This document shows, one piece after another, positions 36,683 through 45,360 of a stretch of DNA of 64,000 nt. The first letter of the stretch is position 1, and each line of letters opens with the position of its first letter. The position numbers and the translations under genes were made by a program. A model generated the notes under the pieces. The model had not been told where the DNA came from, searched no databases, and was given only the letters and a program-made list of their open reading frames with translations. This DNA comes from Paenibacillus dendrobii (GTDB taxonomy: Bacteria > Bacillota > Bacilli > Paenibacillales > Paenibacillaceae), in contig NZ_WUBI01000002.1 in the NCBI RefSeq assembly GCF_009807035.1, forward strand, positions 620,001 to 684,000. Reading direction: 5' to 3'.

Positions 36683-39046
36683 TTGAAAAACAATAAAACG
36701 ACCATTACATTCATCAGCTGCGCCGTGGGTGCTGCCTTACTGACAGGTATTGCCGTAATGAAGCCTGCAGAGCGCACACAGCCCGTCGCTCACGACATGA
36801 ACTCCAAAGACGCAAGTAGCCTGCCTGAAGCGGCAGTTATGAACTCCGTTGATCATGACTTCAATTTTGACGCCGACCCCAAGACCGGCCAATTATTCGT
36901 TGAAAAAGACGGAATCCGGGAAAGCGCCTCGCTTCCCATGCCTCAAGAACCTTTTACGAATCTCAAGAAATCCCCAAAATCAATCTCGTGGTCATATCCC
37001 CGCAAGCAGATGGATATTCGTATGGAGAAAAAGGGCCGCTACCTCGAAGTCTCACTCACTTCAACAGGCGCTTCGGAGTTTGAATGGCCCAGAGTGCAGG
37101 GCGAAAGCTACACGCTTCCGCTTGGGGAAGGCAAGTATATCCCCAGCGAGGACAAGGTGTGGAAGAGATTTTTGGATAACAGCAGCATGAATTTTATCGA
37201 AAGCTTCTCCATGCGTTTCTTTGCCGTGAATCAGAAGAAATATTCCATTCTGTATATCGCAGACGATATGTATAACGACACGATCCGGTTCAATGCGGAG
37301 CCTGAGATTCAAATGAGCTTCACGCATCAATTCCCGTCGATCAATCCCGCTAAAACCTACCGGTTCCGAATTTATGTTACGGACAATGACCCCGTGCAAA
37401 TCTCGCAGATTTATCGTTCCTACATTCAGGAGAAGGGCCAATTTACTACCCTAGAAACCAAAGCCGCAAGCAATCCGGATGTGAACAAACTGTTTGGCGC
37501 ACCGCATATCTACTTATGGAGCAGTCAAGCCTTAACCAAGGACAATATCCATTGGAACACCTTGATCCAGTCCATCGGCGGCCCCTTATCCGGCTGGATC
37601 GGGGAGCTACTGACGAAATACAGCGAGGATGGCTCCGGAGAATACAAGCAGGTTCTGAAGGATGTTGCCAAGCAGCATTACATTGACAATTATCAGAAGC
37701 AGACGATCACCAAAGCCTTAAATGACGTCTTGAAAATGCCGCAGTTCTATAAACCAGGCTTGTTCGCGATTCCGGATGAAGAGTCGAAGGCGTGGATCGA
37801 ACAAGGCATCAGCCGTTTAAGCGAACAGCAGCTGTATGCGTTAAACAAAAAACTGCTGAAGAGCGCACTGAACAACAGTGTCGATCCAATCGATCACTGG
37901 GCATCCCAAGCTTCTACCGATCTTCTGAAGGACATGCATAATGCCGGTATCCGTAAGGCATGGATCGGTCTGCCCAATTGGGCGGATGGCCTGCAGAATC
38001 CCGGCTTGGTCAAGGAGGCGGTACAGCTTGGTTATCTGGTCGGACCGTATGATTCCTATCATTCCATCCAGCAGAAGGCCAGCAGAGACTGGAATACGGC
38101 CTCCTTTACAGATGCCTCCCTTTACGACGCGGCAACCATCGAAAATGAGGAAGGCCAAAAAATCAAAGGTTTTCTGGGCAAAGGACGCAAGCTGAACCCC
38201 ACACTGTCCCTGCCAAGCGTCCAACAACGCATCAGCAGAATATTGCAGGACGGAATTCCTTTTAACTCCTGGTTCATAGACTGTGATGCTACCGGCGAAA
38301 TCTATGATGATTACTCCCAAGCGCATCCGACAACCCAGCAGCAGGATCTTCAGGCCCGCCTGCAGCGCATGCAGTATATCCGCGACGACAAACACATGGT
38401 GATTGGTTCCGAGGGAGGCAACGATTTTGCGAGTTCCACTATCGCCTTTGCCCATGGCATCGAGACCCCGGTGATCCAGTGGTCCGATCCGGACATGCGT
38501 ACGAATAAAACAAGCCCCTACTATGTCGGCGGATACTGGTCTGCCGGCGGAGGGACGCCGGATCGATATGCGAAAACCGTTCCGATCAAGCCGGATTATC
38601 AGCATGTGTATACGGACCCTGCCTACTCTCTGCCTTTATACAAGCTGGTCTATAACGATTCCGTGATCACGACCCATCACTGGGAATGGGGAAGCCTCAA
38701 GATCAGAGATGAGATCGGAAGCCGCATGTTATCTGAGCTTCTCTATAACGTGCCACCCTTATATCATCTCGATCAGGACAGCTGGAACAAGAACAAGCAG
38801 CTCATCACGGACTATCTCAAGGTCTGGAGTCCATTTCATGAAAAGGCGGTGACAAAGCCGATGACTTCTTATCAAATTCTGTCATCCGACCGCCTTGTTC
38901 AATCCGCTACCTATGGTGAGGATCTGCGCATCGTCGTAAACTTTTCCGCACAAGACTTTTCTTATCATAAGCAGACAGTTCCGGCTAAGTCGGCGATGAT
39001 TTATGACGGAGACAAGGTCCAAACGTTCCATGCACCAAACGTATAA
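36683..39046 (+). CDS. Secreted or anchored glycoside hydrolase, GH129/GH101-like
   Basis: 787 aa. An N-terminal hydrophobic export or anchor segment (ITFISCAVGAALLTGIAVM), a beta-rich domain, then a TIM-barrel-like catalytic region. WFIDCDATGE at about residues 528-537 and VIGSEGGN at about 572 look like nucleophile and acid-base segments of the GH101/GH129 group (alpha-N-acetylgalactosaminidases). The exact family and substrate are inference. The start is a TTG at 36683, with AAGGAGGG 8 bp upstream; an open frame extending back into the MFS gene is not used. It has the same operator as the metallophosphoesterase gene and is convergent with the sensor kinase gene, so it is probably controlled by the adjacent two-component system. 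Confidence 0.75.
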   Translation: MKNNKTTITFISCAVGAALLTGIAVMKPAERTQPVAHDMNSKDASSLPEAAVMNSVDHDFNFDADPKTGQLFVEKDGIRESASLPMPQEPFTNLKKSPKSISWSYPRKQMDIRMEKKGRYLEVSLTSTGASEFEWPRVQGESYTLPLGEGKYIPSEDKVWKRFLDNSSMNFIESFSMRFFAVNQKKYSILYIADDMYNDTIRFNAEPEIQMSFTHQFPSINPAKTYRFRIYVTDNDPVQISQIYRSYIQEKGQFTTLETKAASNPDVNKLFGAPHIYLWSSQALTKDNIHWNTLIQSIGGPLSGWIGELLTKYSEDGSGEYKQVLKDVAKQHYIDNYQKQTITKALNDVLKMPQFYKPGLFAIPDEESKAWIEQGISRLSEQQLYALNKKLLKSALNNSVDPIDHWASQASTDLLKDMHNAGIRKAWIGLPNWADGLQNPGLVKEAVQLGYLVGPYDSYHSIQQKASRDWNTASFTDASLYDAATIENEEGQKIKGFLGKGRKLNPTLSLPSVQQRISRILQDGIPFNSWFIDCDATGEIYDDYSQAHPTTQQQDLQARLQRMQYIRDDKHMVIGSEGGNDFASSTIAFAHGIETPVIQWSDPDMRTNKTSPYYVGGYWSAGGGTPDRYAKTVPIKPDYQHVYTDPAYSLPLYKLVYNDSVITTHHWEWGSLKIRDEIGSRMLSELLYNVPPLYHLDQDSWNKNKQLITDYLKVWSPFHEKAVTKPMTSYQILSSDRLVQSATYGEDLRIVVNFSAQDFSYHKQTVPAKSAMIYDGDKVQTFHAPNV

Positions 39047-39105
39047 TCAGCGGCTGTCTATGCGCCACAAAGTCCGAACGCATGCTAATATAGAAGATTA
39101 CGCAC

Positions 39106-39146
39106 AAAAAAGTCCGCTTCTGCTTAAGCAGAACGCGGGCTTTTTT
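39106..39146. terminator. Bidirectional terminator between glycoside hydrolase and kinase genes
   Basis: AAAAAAGTCCGC..TTCTGC / GCAGAA..GCGGGCTTTTTT. A-run on one side and T-run on the other allow use from both strands. It overlaps the last codons of the kinase gene. Confidence 0.85.
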
Positions 39147-40518
39147 CTTTTTTAAAATAGATATGGAAATGGAGGGTTTGATCAAGCACCTCGGCATGAT
39201 AACGGTATCCATGCTGCTCCAGAATCGTCTTGACGATGGCAAGTCCGAGACCGGTTCCCGAGTTCTCCTTGGTGCGGGAGCTCTCCAGCACATAAAAGGG
39301 CTCCCAAAGCTGGGACACATCGGTGATCTCTCCTTGAAAGACGTTGCTCATATGCAGCTCGATTTCCGAATCCCGCTCCTTGAATGACACATTAATCCGG
39401 TGGTATGCCGTATACTTTACCGCATTGCTCAGCAGGTTATGAAAAACCATCCGGATTTTATCCGGGTCGGCATCAATCAGCGAATTTGCGGGCAGCTCGT
39501 CACGGATCACCAGTTCCAAATGCCTCGTTTCCAGCTCAAGCCGGAATTGGCCGGCGCATGCAAAAAACAGGTCCTTAACGGCAAACGGCCTGCGTTCGAG
39601 CGCGTCTCTCTCGATTTTGGCAAAATGGAGCAGCTCATCGATCAGTTTAGCCATACTTTTGTTCTGACGCAGTATCGTGGCCGCATAGCTTCCGTCATCC
39701 AGACCGTCTTGAATCCCCTCGGCATAGGCCTGAATAAGCGAAACCGGCGTTTTCAGCTCATGCGTAATATCCGACATGAACCGCTTGAGGCTCTGGTTTT
39801 TCCGGGATAACTCCGCATGTGCGGCCTTTAGCTTGTCGCTCATGGCATTGATGCTCTCCGCCAGTTCCCCGATCTCGTCCCTGGTCTTCGTCCTGGCCTT
39901 TCTGAAACGCAGTTCCGAGATATCCTTGGCGACCTCGCCCAGCTCCTTGAGCGGCCTGGTCATCCGGTATGACAGCAGCCAAACCACGAGCACAATGATC
40001 AGCACGGAGCCTAAGGCAAGCACGAGTATAAACTCGTTGATCATCTGGATCGTATCGCTGAGATACGCCATGGAAAGCCCGATCAGCACGACGCTCTGAT
40101 CCTTGCGGATGAAGCTCGCGTAAAAACTGGATTTGAGCTTGCCTTGATCATATATTTTGTTGACGCGGCTGCCTGACTTAATCTTTTGCAGGGATTCATC
40201 CGTGATCCAGAACTTATTGAGTGTCACTTTTTTTTGCGCCAGCTGCGCAAGCAGCGACTCATTCAAGTCGTTTTCCCGCTTCTGCAAAGAATCATCCACG
40301 ATCGTGACATGATACTTCTGTTCCAGCTCAGGAATGGAGACGGCAACCTGATTTGCCGGAATCGCAACTATGGTATCCACGACATGTACCAGTTTTGCTT
40401 TGGTCTTGTAAATATAATATTTCGGCAGAAGCAGATTAGCCATCAGCACAAATAGAACAAAGATAAACAAAACGGCAATAGAGATGCTCAGGAAAAGCTT
40501 GCGGCCCAGCCTATTCAT
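39124..40518 (-). CDS. Sensor histidine kinase
   Basis: 464 aa. Two membrane segments (about residues 8-28 and 158-180) enclose an extracytoplasmic sensor domain of about 130 residues, followed by a HAMP linker. The HisKA box is DITHELKTPVSLIQAYAEG, with the phospho-accepting His, and the ATPase domain has NLLSNAVKYT and GTGLGLAI. The ATG at 40518 overlaps the response regulator stop by 8 bp, so it is co-translated. The stimulus is unknown; the likely targets, a wall-type glycosidase and a phosphoesterase, suggest an envelope signal. Confidence 0.9.
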   Translation of the reverse strand: MNRLGRKLFLSISIAVLFIFVLFVLMANLLLPKYYIYKTKAKLVHVVDTIVAIPANQVAVSIPELEQKYHVTIVDDSLQKRENDLNESLLAQLAQKKVTLNKFWITDESLQKIKSGSRVNKIYDQGKLKSSFYASFIRKDQSVVLIGLSMAYLSDTIQMINEFILVLALGSVLIIVLVVWLLSYRMTRPLKELGEVAKDISELRFRKARTKTRDEIGELAESINAMSDKLKAAHAELSRKNQSLKRFMSDITHELKTPVSLIQAYAEGIQDGLDDGSYAATILRQNKSMAKLIDELLHFAKIERDALERRPFAVKDLFFACAGQFRLELETRHLELVIRDELPANSLIDADPDKIRMVFHNLLSNAVKYTAYHRINVSFKERDSEIELHMSNVFQGEITDVSQLWEPFYVLESSRTKENSGTGLGLAIVKTILEQHGYRYHAEVLDQTLHFHIYFKKEKSPRSA

Positions 40519-41161
40519 CACTGGCCTCTACGCTATATCCCATCCCGCGGTGCGTCTTGATCAAATCTTCTCCCACCTTCTCCCGCAATCTTCGTACGTG
40601 GGTATCCACCGTCCGTTCATCCCCGAAATAGTCAAGTCCCCAGACCAGATCCAGCAGCTGATGACGCGAGAGAATCTGACCCTTGTGGCGGACAAAACAG
40701 GACATTAGTTCGAATTCCGTTTTGGTAACTTGCAGATCCTTGCCATCCTTATAGATTTTACTGCCTTCCATATCAATTCGAATCGTTCCAAAAAATATCT
40801 GCCTTTTTTCGTCGCCCAGCAGCTTTTTGGCCCGTAGCACCAGGATTTTGGGATGAAACGGCTTGCGGATAAATTCATCCGCCCCGATGTGGAGCGCCCT
40901 CAGCTCATCCTCTTCTTCGCTCTTCGCCGTCAGAATGAGTACTTTCTTATCCGATCGAGCTTTGATTTCCCGGCATACCTCGATTCCGCTTCGCTTCGGC
41001 ATCATCCAATCGAGAATGGCCAAATCAATCTTCTCCTGGTAAAAGAGCAAGAGAGCCTCCTCGCCATTGACGGCCGTGCATACCTCATAACCTTCCTTTT
41101 GAAAATAAGCCGTCAATATCCGGAGCATATCCGGCTCATCATCAGCAATTAATATCCGCAT
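40511..41161 (-). CDS. OmpR/PhoB-family response regulator
   Basis: 216 aa. Receiver domain with the acidic pocket DDE, phospho-acceptor D51 (LAILDWMMP), T78 and K100. The winged-helix output domain carries VTKTEFELMSCF and GDERTVDTHVRRLREKVGE. The ATG follows AAAAGGAG. Its promoter region is shared, divergently, with the metallophosphoesterase gene. The direct repeat found there and before the glycoside hydrolase gene is a plausible binding site for this protein. Confidence 0.93.
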   Translation of the reverse strand: MRILIADDEPDMLRILTAYFQKEGYEVCTAVNGEEALLLFYQEKIDLAILDWMMPKRSGIEVCREIKARSDKKVLILTAKSEEEDELRALHIGADEFIRKPFHPKILVLRAKKLLGDEKRQIFFGTIRIDMEGSKIYKDGKDLQVTKTEFELMSCFVRHKGQILSRHQLLDLVWGLDYFGDERTVDTHVRRLREKVGEDLIKTHRGMGYSVEASDE

Positions 41162-41196
41162 GGCAATCTCCTTTTCGAAAGGCCCCTCTGCTTCTT

Positions 41197-41228
41197 GTCA
41201 CATTCATGTAACGGAGCCCCGGTATAGT
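41197..41228 (+). promoter_or_regulatory. Direct-repeat operator and -10 of the metallophosphoesterase gene
   Basis: GTCACA (41197-41202) and GTAACG (41208-41213), then 9 bp, then TATAGT (41223-41228). Identical spacing to the site at 36628-36659, and the first 11 bases (CTTGTCACATT) are the same in both. Confidence 0.6.
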
Positions 41229-41251
41229 TGAAGTCGAAAGGGAGGATTCCT

Positions 41252-42121
41252 ATGAAACCCAAACACAGAAAACCTGCCAGCTTCAAACTGCTCTTGCTGC
41301 TAGCCGCTCTTCTACTAGCGGCTGCTTCTATCTACTATTATGCAAGACATATCGAGCCAAATCTACTCCAGCTCGAACAGGTGGATATCAGCAGCCCGTC
41401 CGTCACAACCGATCTAAACGGGCTAAGCATTATTCAGATTAGTGATCTCCACCTCGGTAAATTCTATTCCCTGGACAAGCTCAAAAAGCTGGTGTCACGC
41501 ATCAACGGGCTACATCCGGATCTCGTCGTGTTCACGGGGGATCTGATCGATCATTTTTCGCAGTACCATGATGCAAGCAAGGTCGCGCCTATATTGCAGC
41601 AAATCAAAGCCAGATATGGAAAATATGCCGTATACGGCAACCATGATCAGGGCGGGGGAGCCAAGCAGCCGTATCTCCGTCTGATGTCGGACAGCGGATT
41701 CGATGTGCTTGTCAATGAACACGAAGAAGTTAAGGTGGGACATAGCCGGCTGATCATCGCCGGCCTGGACGATTACCTACTCGGTTCCCCCGATCCGAAA
41801 CGAACCTTCAAGCAAGTTCCGCAGGACTCTTTCGTGCTCCTGTTGGTGCACGAGCCCGATGTCGCCGATCGTCTCGGTTCATATCAAGTGGATTTGCAGC
41901 TTTCCGGGCACAGCCATGGAGGTCAGGTGCAATTGCCCGCTTACGGCTCCCTCTATACTCCGCCGCTTGCCCGAAAATATACGGAAGGACTGTATACCTT
42001 TCATAATGGCGATCGAAAGCCTAGATCTGTATACGTCAATCGCGGAGTAGGTACAACCCGGCTTCCGTTCCGTTTTGGCAGCGTTCCGGAGCTGACCCTT
42101 TTAACTCTCCGCCAACCGTAG
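41252..42121 (+). CDS. Membrane-anchored metallophosphoesterase, YkuE-like
   Basis: 289 aa. An N-terminal membrane anchor (LLLLLAALLLAAASIYYYA) is followed by a calcineurin-type domain on the outside of the membrane with ISDLHLG, FTGDLID, GNHDQ and SGHSHGGQ, which hold two metal ions. The family (YkuE/YaeI-like) hydrolyses phosphodiesters or lipid pyrophosphates at the envelope; the substrate is unknown. The ATG at 41252 follows AAAGGGAGG. It is divergent from the response regulator gene and shares an operator type with the glycoside hydrolase gene. Confidence 0.88.
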   Translation: MKPKHRKPASFKLLLLLAALLLAAASIYYYARHIEPNLLQLEQVDISSPSVTTDLNGLSIIQISDLHLGKFYSLDKLKKLVSRINGLHPDLVVFTGDLIDHFSQYHDASKVAPILQQIKARYGKYAVYGNHDQGGGAKQPYLRLMSDSGFDVLVNEHEEVKVGHSRLIIAGLDDYLLGSPDPKRTFKQVPQDSFVLLLVHEPDVADRLGSYQVDLQLSGHSHGGQVQLPAYGSLYTPPLARKYTEGLYTFHNGDRKPRSVYVNRGVGTTRLPFRFGSVPELTLLTLRQP

Positions 42122-42167
42122 CTTTATGATCGGCAGGTTCAGGACATTAAAAAGGGACTGCACGTAC

Positions 42168-42193
42168 ATCGTAGTCCATTATACGACTACGGT
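42168..42193. repeat. Hairpin between convergent genes
   Basis: ATCGTAGTC / GACTACGGT with an 8-base loop, between the ends of the metallophosphoesterase gene and holA. There is no T-run, so it is at most a weak terminator. Confidence 0.4.
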
Positions 42194-42219
42194 CCGTTCA
42201 GCCCCCTATTTCGTGTTCC

Positions 42220-43239
42220 TTAAGCTGCTAATCTCAACAGAAATAATTCCAGTCCTAATACCTTATCAATGGCTCCCGTCTTCATCTGGAAGTCCAGCGT
42301 ACCTAATCTGCTCAGGATTTGTTTCAACTGTGCAGCCTGGAATTTCCTCGCCTGCTCCCCGGCGATTTTCACCGCGTAGGGATGAAGACTCAACTGCGAA
42401 GCGATCTGCTGCTGGGAGTAGCTTTGCCCTCCGAGGTCTTTGACCTGTAAAATAATCCGGAATTGCCGGGCAATCAAGGCTGCAATCTTGATCGGTTCTT
42501 CCTTCTGCTTCAGCAGCTCATAAAATATTCCTAACGCCCGGTCCACCCTTAAATTGGCTATATCTTCAACCAACGCAAATACATTCTGCTCCGTATTGCG
42601 CGCAATCAGCTGCTCCACGACATTGATGCTGATCGCTCCGCCTTTGCCCGCATACAGGCACAACTTGTCGATCTCGGCCGATAAGGTCTGCAGCTGTGTC
42701 CCAGCGTTGCGGACGACCATCTCCGCCGCTCCTGCTTCGAGCGTACAATCGCGTTCCTTCACCTTCTTGCCGATCCACTTCAATAGATCCTCGCTGCCAA
42801 GGGGCGTGAAGGAAAGCAGCGTACCTTTGGTTTTCATCTCTTTGACTACTTTTTTTCGTTCGTCCAGCTTCTCTTGGTTAACCAGAAATACAAGTACGCT
42901 GTACTCAGCCGGATTTTTCATATATTCAAGGAGCGATTCCACCCGATGCTCCATCTTGGCATTATCCTTGCCTGCAGTAAACACGGAGGCATCTTGCACC
43001 AATATCAGCTTGCGCGGTACCATGAAGGGCACCATCTCCGCCTCTTCGACAACCGCTTGCAGCGGCGTGTCCGAGAGATCATAATGCACCAGCGCGAAAT
43101 CGCGCTCCTCCGGGGTCAACACCTGATCCTCCAGAACAGTGACAAACTCATTCATCTGGTACTTCTCGGTACCATACAACAAGTAGAACGGTGAGATCTC
43201 TCCCTGTTTGATTGCCTTGATTGCTGCTTTGACGTCCAT
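42220..43239 (-). CDS. holA: DNA polymerase III subunit delta
   Basis: 339 aa. Clamp-loader delta subunit (B. subtilis YqeN) that opens the DnaN ring. It starts MDVKAAIKAIKQGEISPFYLLYG; the YLLYG segment is a family mark, though no ATP-binding site is needed in delta. The ATG follows AAAGGGGG. It lies between comEC and rpsT as in B. subtilis, with an ECF sigma/anti-sigma pair inserted between comEC and holA. Confidence 0.93.
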   Translation of the reverse strand: MDVKAAIKAIKQGEISPFYLLYGTEKYQMNEFVTVLEDQVLTPEERDFALVHYDLSDTPLQAVVEEAEMVPFMVPRKLILVQDASVFTAGKDNAKMEHRVESLLEYMKNPAEYSVLVFLVNQEKLDERKKVVKEMKTKGTLLSFTPLGSEDLLKWIGKKVKERDCTLEAGAAEMVVRNAGTQLQTLSAEIDKLCLYAGKGGAISINVVEQLIARNTEQNVFALVEDIANLRVDRALGIFYELLKQKEEPIKIAALIARQFRIILQVKDLGGQSYSQQQIASQLSLHPYAVKIAGEQARKFQAAQLKQILSRLGTLDFQMKTGAIDKVLGLELFLLRLAA

Positions 43240-43331
43240 ATTCTTAGGCCCCCTTTCATCTATGTAGCCTTTTAATGATTTGGCCTGCTTTTAATATTTT
43301 ATCAAAAATCGGAGCAGCGTAAAACAGCAAA

Positions 43332-43364
43332 CAAAGAGACCCTCCGCACGGGAAGGTCTCTTTG
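43332..43364 (-). terminator. Terminator after the anti-sigma gene region
   Basis: The perfect 10-bp stem CAAAGAGACC / GGTCTCTTTG is followed on the minus strand by TTTGCTGTTTT, about 165 bp past the anti-sigma stop and 40 bp past the ORF fragment at 43405-43512. Confidence 0.65.
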
Positions 43365-43404
43365 GTCCCAGCTCATCTATGATAAACACCGGCGAAGCAA
43401 AGCT

Positions 43405-43512
43405 CTAGAAACCTTGCTGCCTGCGGTCATCTCGGCGGGTCTGGTACAGTTCTAACCGTATATCGTATTCCGTATCTCCACATTTTGTGCATGCCGCAAA
43501 CCTATTTATATT
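43405..43512 (-). pseudogene. Possible remnant of a small CxxC protein
   Basis: An open frame of 35 codons with no standard start codon encodes NRFAACTKCGDTEYDIRLEL and continues YQTRRDDRRQQGF before TAG. The CTKCG zinc-ribbon-like pair and even composition look protein-derived. The lack of a start suggests a truncated gene, a start lost by frameshift, or chance. It lies between the anti-sigma gene and its terminator. Not recognised. Confidence 0.25.
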
Positions 43513-43530
43513 TTATCCGGTTCGCCTGTT

Positions 43531-44721
43531 TCAGGGGTTTGAAGAATCCGAGCCGTTAACCTGATAGGTTTTGCTCGATGTTGTCCCTTGGTCGTCGGTC
43601 ATCTGGTAGGTAAATACCGTACTGTCCGCGGACCATACACCGGACACCCATGTTCCCGGCAGATCAATGGTCTTCACGGCCGTCTTCTGCCCGTCTTTAT
43701 CGGAAACGCTGTAAATCGTCAGCTTGTTCTCATCCACCGTAGCGGCATATTTGCCGTCAGGGGAGTTCAATTGAAGAGGGTTTGGTTTTAACGTCGTAAT
43801 CCCCATCGATTGAAAATCATCCTTCAAAGCCGGATCCTGATCACTTTTCTTCGGATCGGAAGGCGGCGTCTCTGTCGTGTTGCTGTTATCAGCAGCTGCT
43901 TTATCCTGGCTGTTGCCGCTATCCGCAGGATCAGTCTGATCCGTGCTGGAAGTTTTCGCCGGGGTACCCGTGTCGCTTTTGCCTTGATCCGGAGCCTGTT
44001 TTGTTGATTCTGAAGCGGTACTCCGTGTCACTGCCTTATCCTCCGGCTTACTCGCAGGTTGTTCTGTCGGCTTCGCAGGCTGCTGTTTGGTCGCAGCGTC
44101 TGAGGAATGATTTTGAGGAGTCAGTTCCTCGTTACCGGTTTTCAGCGAAGCGCCGTCGGCCATATCCTGTTGGTTGGATTCTCCGATAATGCTTTCCGAA
44201 GATTTTTGCTCTACATTTTGCTCCACTCCACCGCTGCCATTCGTGGCTTCACTGGAAGAAGCTGCGGTATCGGCCACCGTTTTCTCAGCTTTAAAAGCCG
44301 GTTCCTCTGCCGTCGACAAATGCTTCGGTGTATAGCTATAAATAGCCACTCCCAAAATAATGACCGCCGCGACAGCTCCCATAGCCGTACGTCCGGCAAC
44401 GGAGTTGCGGAATTTGCTTGTACGCACGGGACGCGCAGGTACAGGCACCATTTCGGCTGGAGGCTCCTCGAGTGAAGCGCTTTTTTCCTGGCGGGCCTGA
44501 TCTATGGCATCAAGCTGAGGCATAATGGCATCGACAATACTGAATTTGGGAGTCACTTGTGGCAAATCTTCGAGATCCCGGGATAATGATTTCAGCATCC
44601 GAAAGGTTTCCGCACATTCAGGACATTGTTTCAAATGGTCATATAATTGAACGGTCTCTTCCTCGCTTAAATCATAATCCAAATAACGGTGCATCCATTC
44701 CACCACCTCTGGACATTTCAT
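43531..44721 (-). CDS. Zinc-finger anti-sigma factor with large extracytoplasmic tail
   Basis: 396 aa. The N-terminal ZAS domain has the HxxxCxxC motif YDHLKQCPECAETF (residues 27-40), with an upstream ligand in the MKCPEVVEW region. One membrane segment (GRTAMGAVAAVIILGVAIYSY) follows at about residues 109-130. Outside there is a long Ser/Thr/Gln/Asp-rich low-complexity stretch. The C-terminal beta-rich domain (SPDGKYAATVDENKLTIYSV, then SGVWSADSTVFTYQ) looks like a beta-propeller blade pair. It overlaps the sigma gene by 4 bp (ATGA). It should hold the sigma factor at the membrane. Confidence 0.88.
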   Translation of the reverse strand: MKCPEVVEWMHRYLDYDLSEEETVQLYDHLKQCPECAETFRMLKSLSRDLEDLPQVTPKFSIVDAIMPQLDAIDQARQEKSASLEEPPAEMVPVPARPVRTSKFRNSVAGRTAMGAVAAVIILGVAIYSYTPKHLSTAEEPAFKAEKTVADTAASSSEATNGSGGVEQNVEQKSSESIIGESNQQDMADGASLKTGNEELTPQNHSSDAATKQQPAKPTEQPASKPEDKAVTRSTASESTKQAPDQGKSDTGTPAKTSSTDQTDPADSGNSQDKAAADNSNTTETPPSDPKKSDQDPALKDDFQSMGITTLKPNPLQLNSPDGKYAATVDENKLTIYSVSDKDGQKTAVKTIDLPGTWVSGVWSADSTVFTYQMTDDQGTTSSKTYQVNGSDSSNP

Positions 44722-45266
44722 CCTGATACACCACCTTTCTGATGCTCTTGGAGCATATTCTGCAGCTGCTGCCTGGCCCTGAACAAATAAGACTTCACCG
44801 TATTCAGAGGAAGGTTCAGGCAGTCAGCGATTTCATTGTAGGAAAAATCCTGCAAATACCTTAGAACAATAACGGTTCTGTGATGGTCGGGCAGCTGGTC
44901 AATGGCTTCTTGGATATCCTGCGCCAAATAAGAGGACATGACTGCCTGTTCCACATTTTGTTTGTCTTGAAAAACGAGCTCGTGTTCATCAATCGAGACG
45001 GTAGGTTTCGTGCGCCGAAATTTATCAATGCAAATATTGGTCACGATCCGTTGAACCCATGTTTTAAACTGTGCCTTTTCTTCATAGGAGCCAATCTTGG
45101 TATAGATGCGGATCAGCGCTTCCTGTGAAGCATCCATGGCATCCTGTTCATCATTTAAAATGTAATAGGCTGTTCGGTACACCTGATGCTCAATTTCTCT
45201 TAATAGGGTGATTAGAGCGTCGCGATCGCCCGATTGAGCGGCTCTGATGAGTCCCTGCTCTACCAC
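44718..45266 (-). CDS. ECF-family RNA polymerase sigma factor
   Basis: 182 aa, SigW/SigV-like. Region 2 (ILNDEQDAMDASQEALIRIY, then FKTWVQRIVTNICIDKFRR) and region 4 (LPDHHRTVIVLRYLQDFSYN and LPLNTVKSYLFRARQQL) are complete. It starts at a GTG (45266) with AGAGGGGG 7 bp upstream; readings from further upstream have no ribosome site. A matching ECF-type promoter lies upstream, so it probably controls its own gene, and it is co-transcribed with the anti-sigma gene. This pair is not at this place in B. subtilis. Confidence 0.9.
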   Translation of the reverse strand: MVEQGLIRAAQSGDRDALITLLREIEHQVYRTAYYILNDEQDAMDASQEALIRIYTKIGSYEEKAQFKTWVQRIVTNICIDKFRRTKPTVSIDEHELVFQDKQNVEQAVMSSYLAQDIQEAIDQLPDHHRTVIVLRYLQDFSYNEIADCLNLPLNTVKSYLFRARQQLQNMLQEHQKGGVSG

Positions 45267-45296
45267 AAAGGATCCCCCTCTCCCTGCAATCTTACA

Positions 45297-45323
45297 GACG
45301 TGTAAGAGTGTCAAATTGTTGCA
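45297..45323 (-). promoter_or_regulatory. ECF-type autoregulated promoter
   Basis: Minus-strand TGCAAC (45323-45318), 17-bp spacer, CGTC (45300-45297). It matches the SigM/SigV/SigX style of promoter (AAC -35 core, CGTC -10). It lies 31 bp before the sigma gene start. Confidence 0.6.
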
Positions 45324-45325
45324 AA

Positions 45326-45355
45326 TTGTAACCAACATTTTTTATCCGATATAAT
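45326..45355 (+). promoter_or_regulatory. Plus-strand sigma-A promoter, back to back with the ECF promoter
   Basis: TTGTAA (45326-45331), 18-bp spacer, TATAAT (45350-45355). It points away from the sigma gene toward a structured region with no plus-strand coding gene. Confidence 0.5.
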
Positions 45356-45360
45356 ACCCT

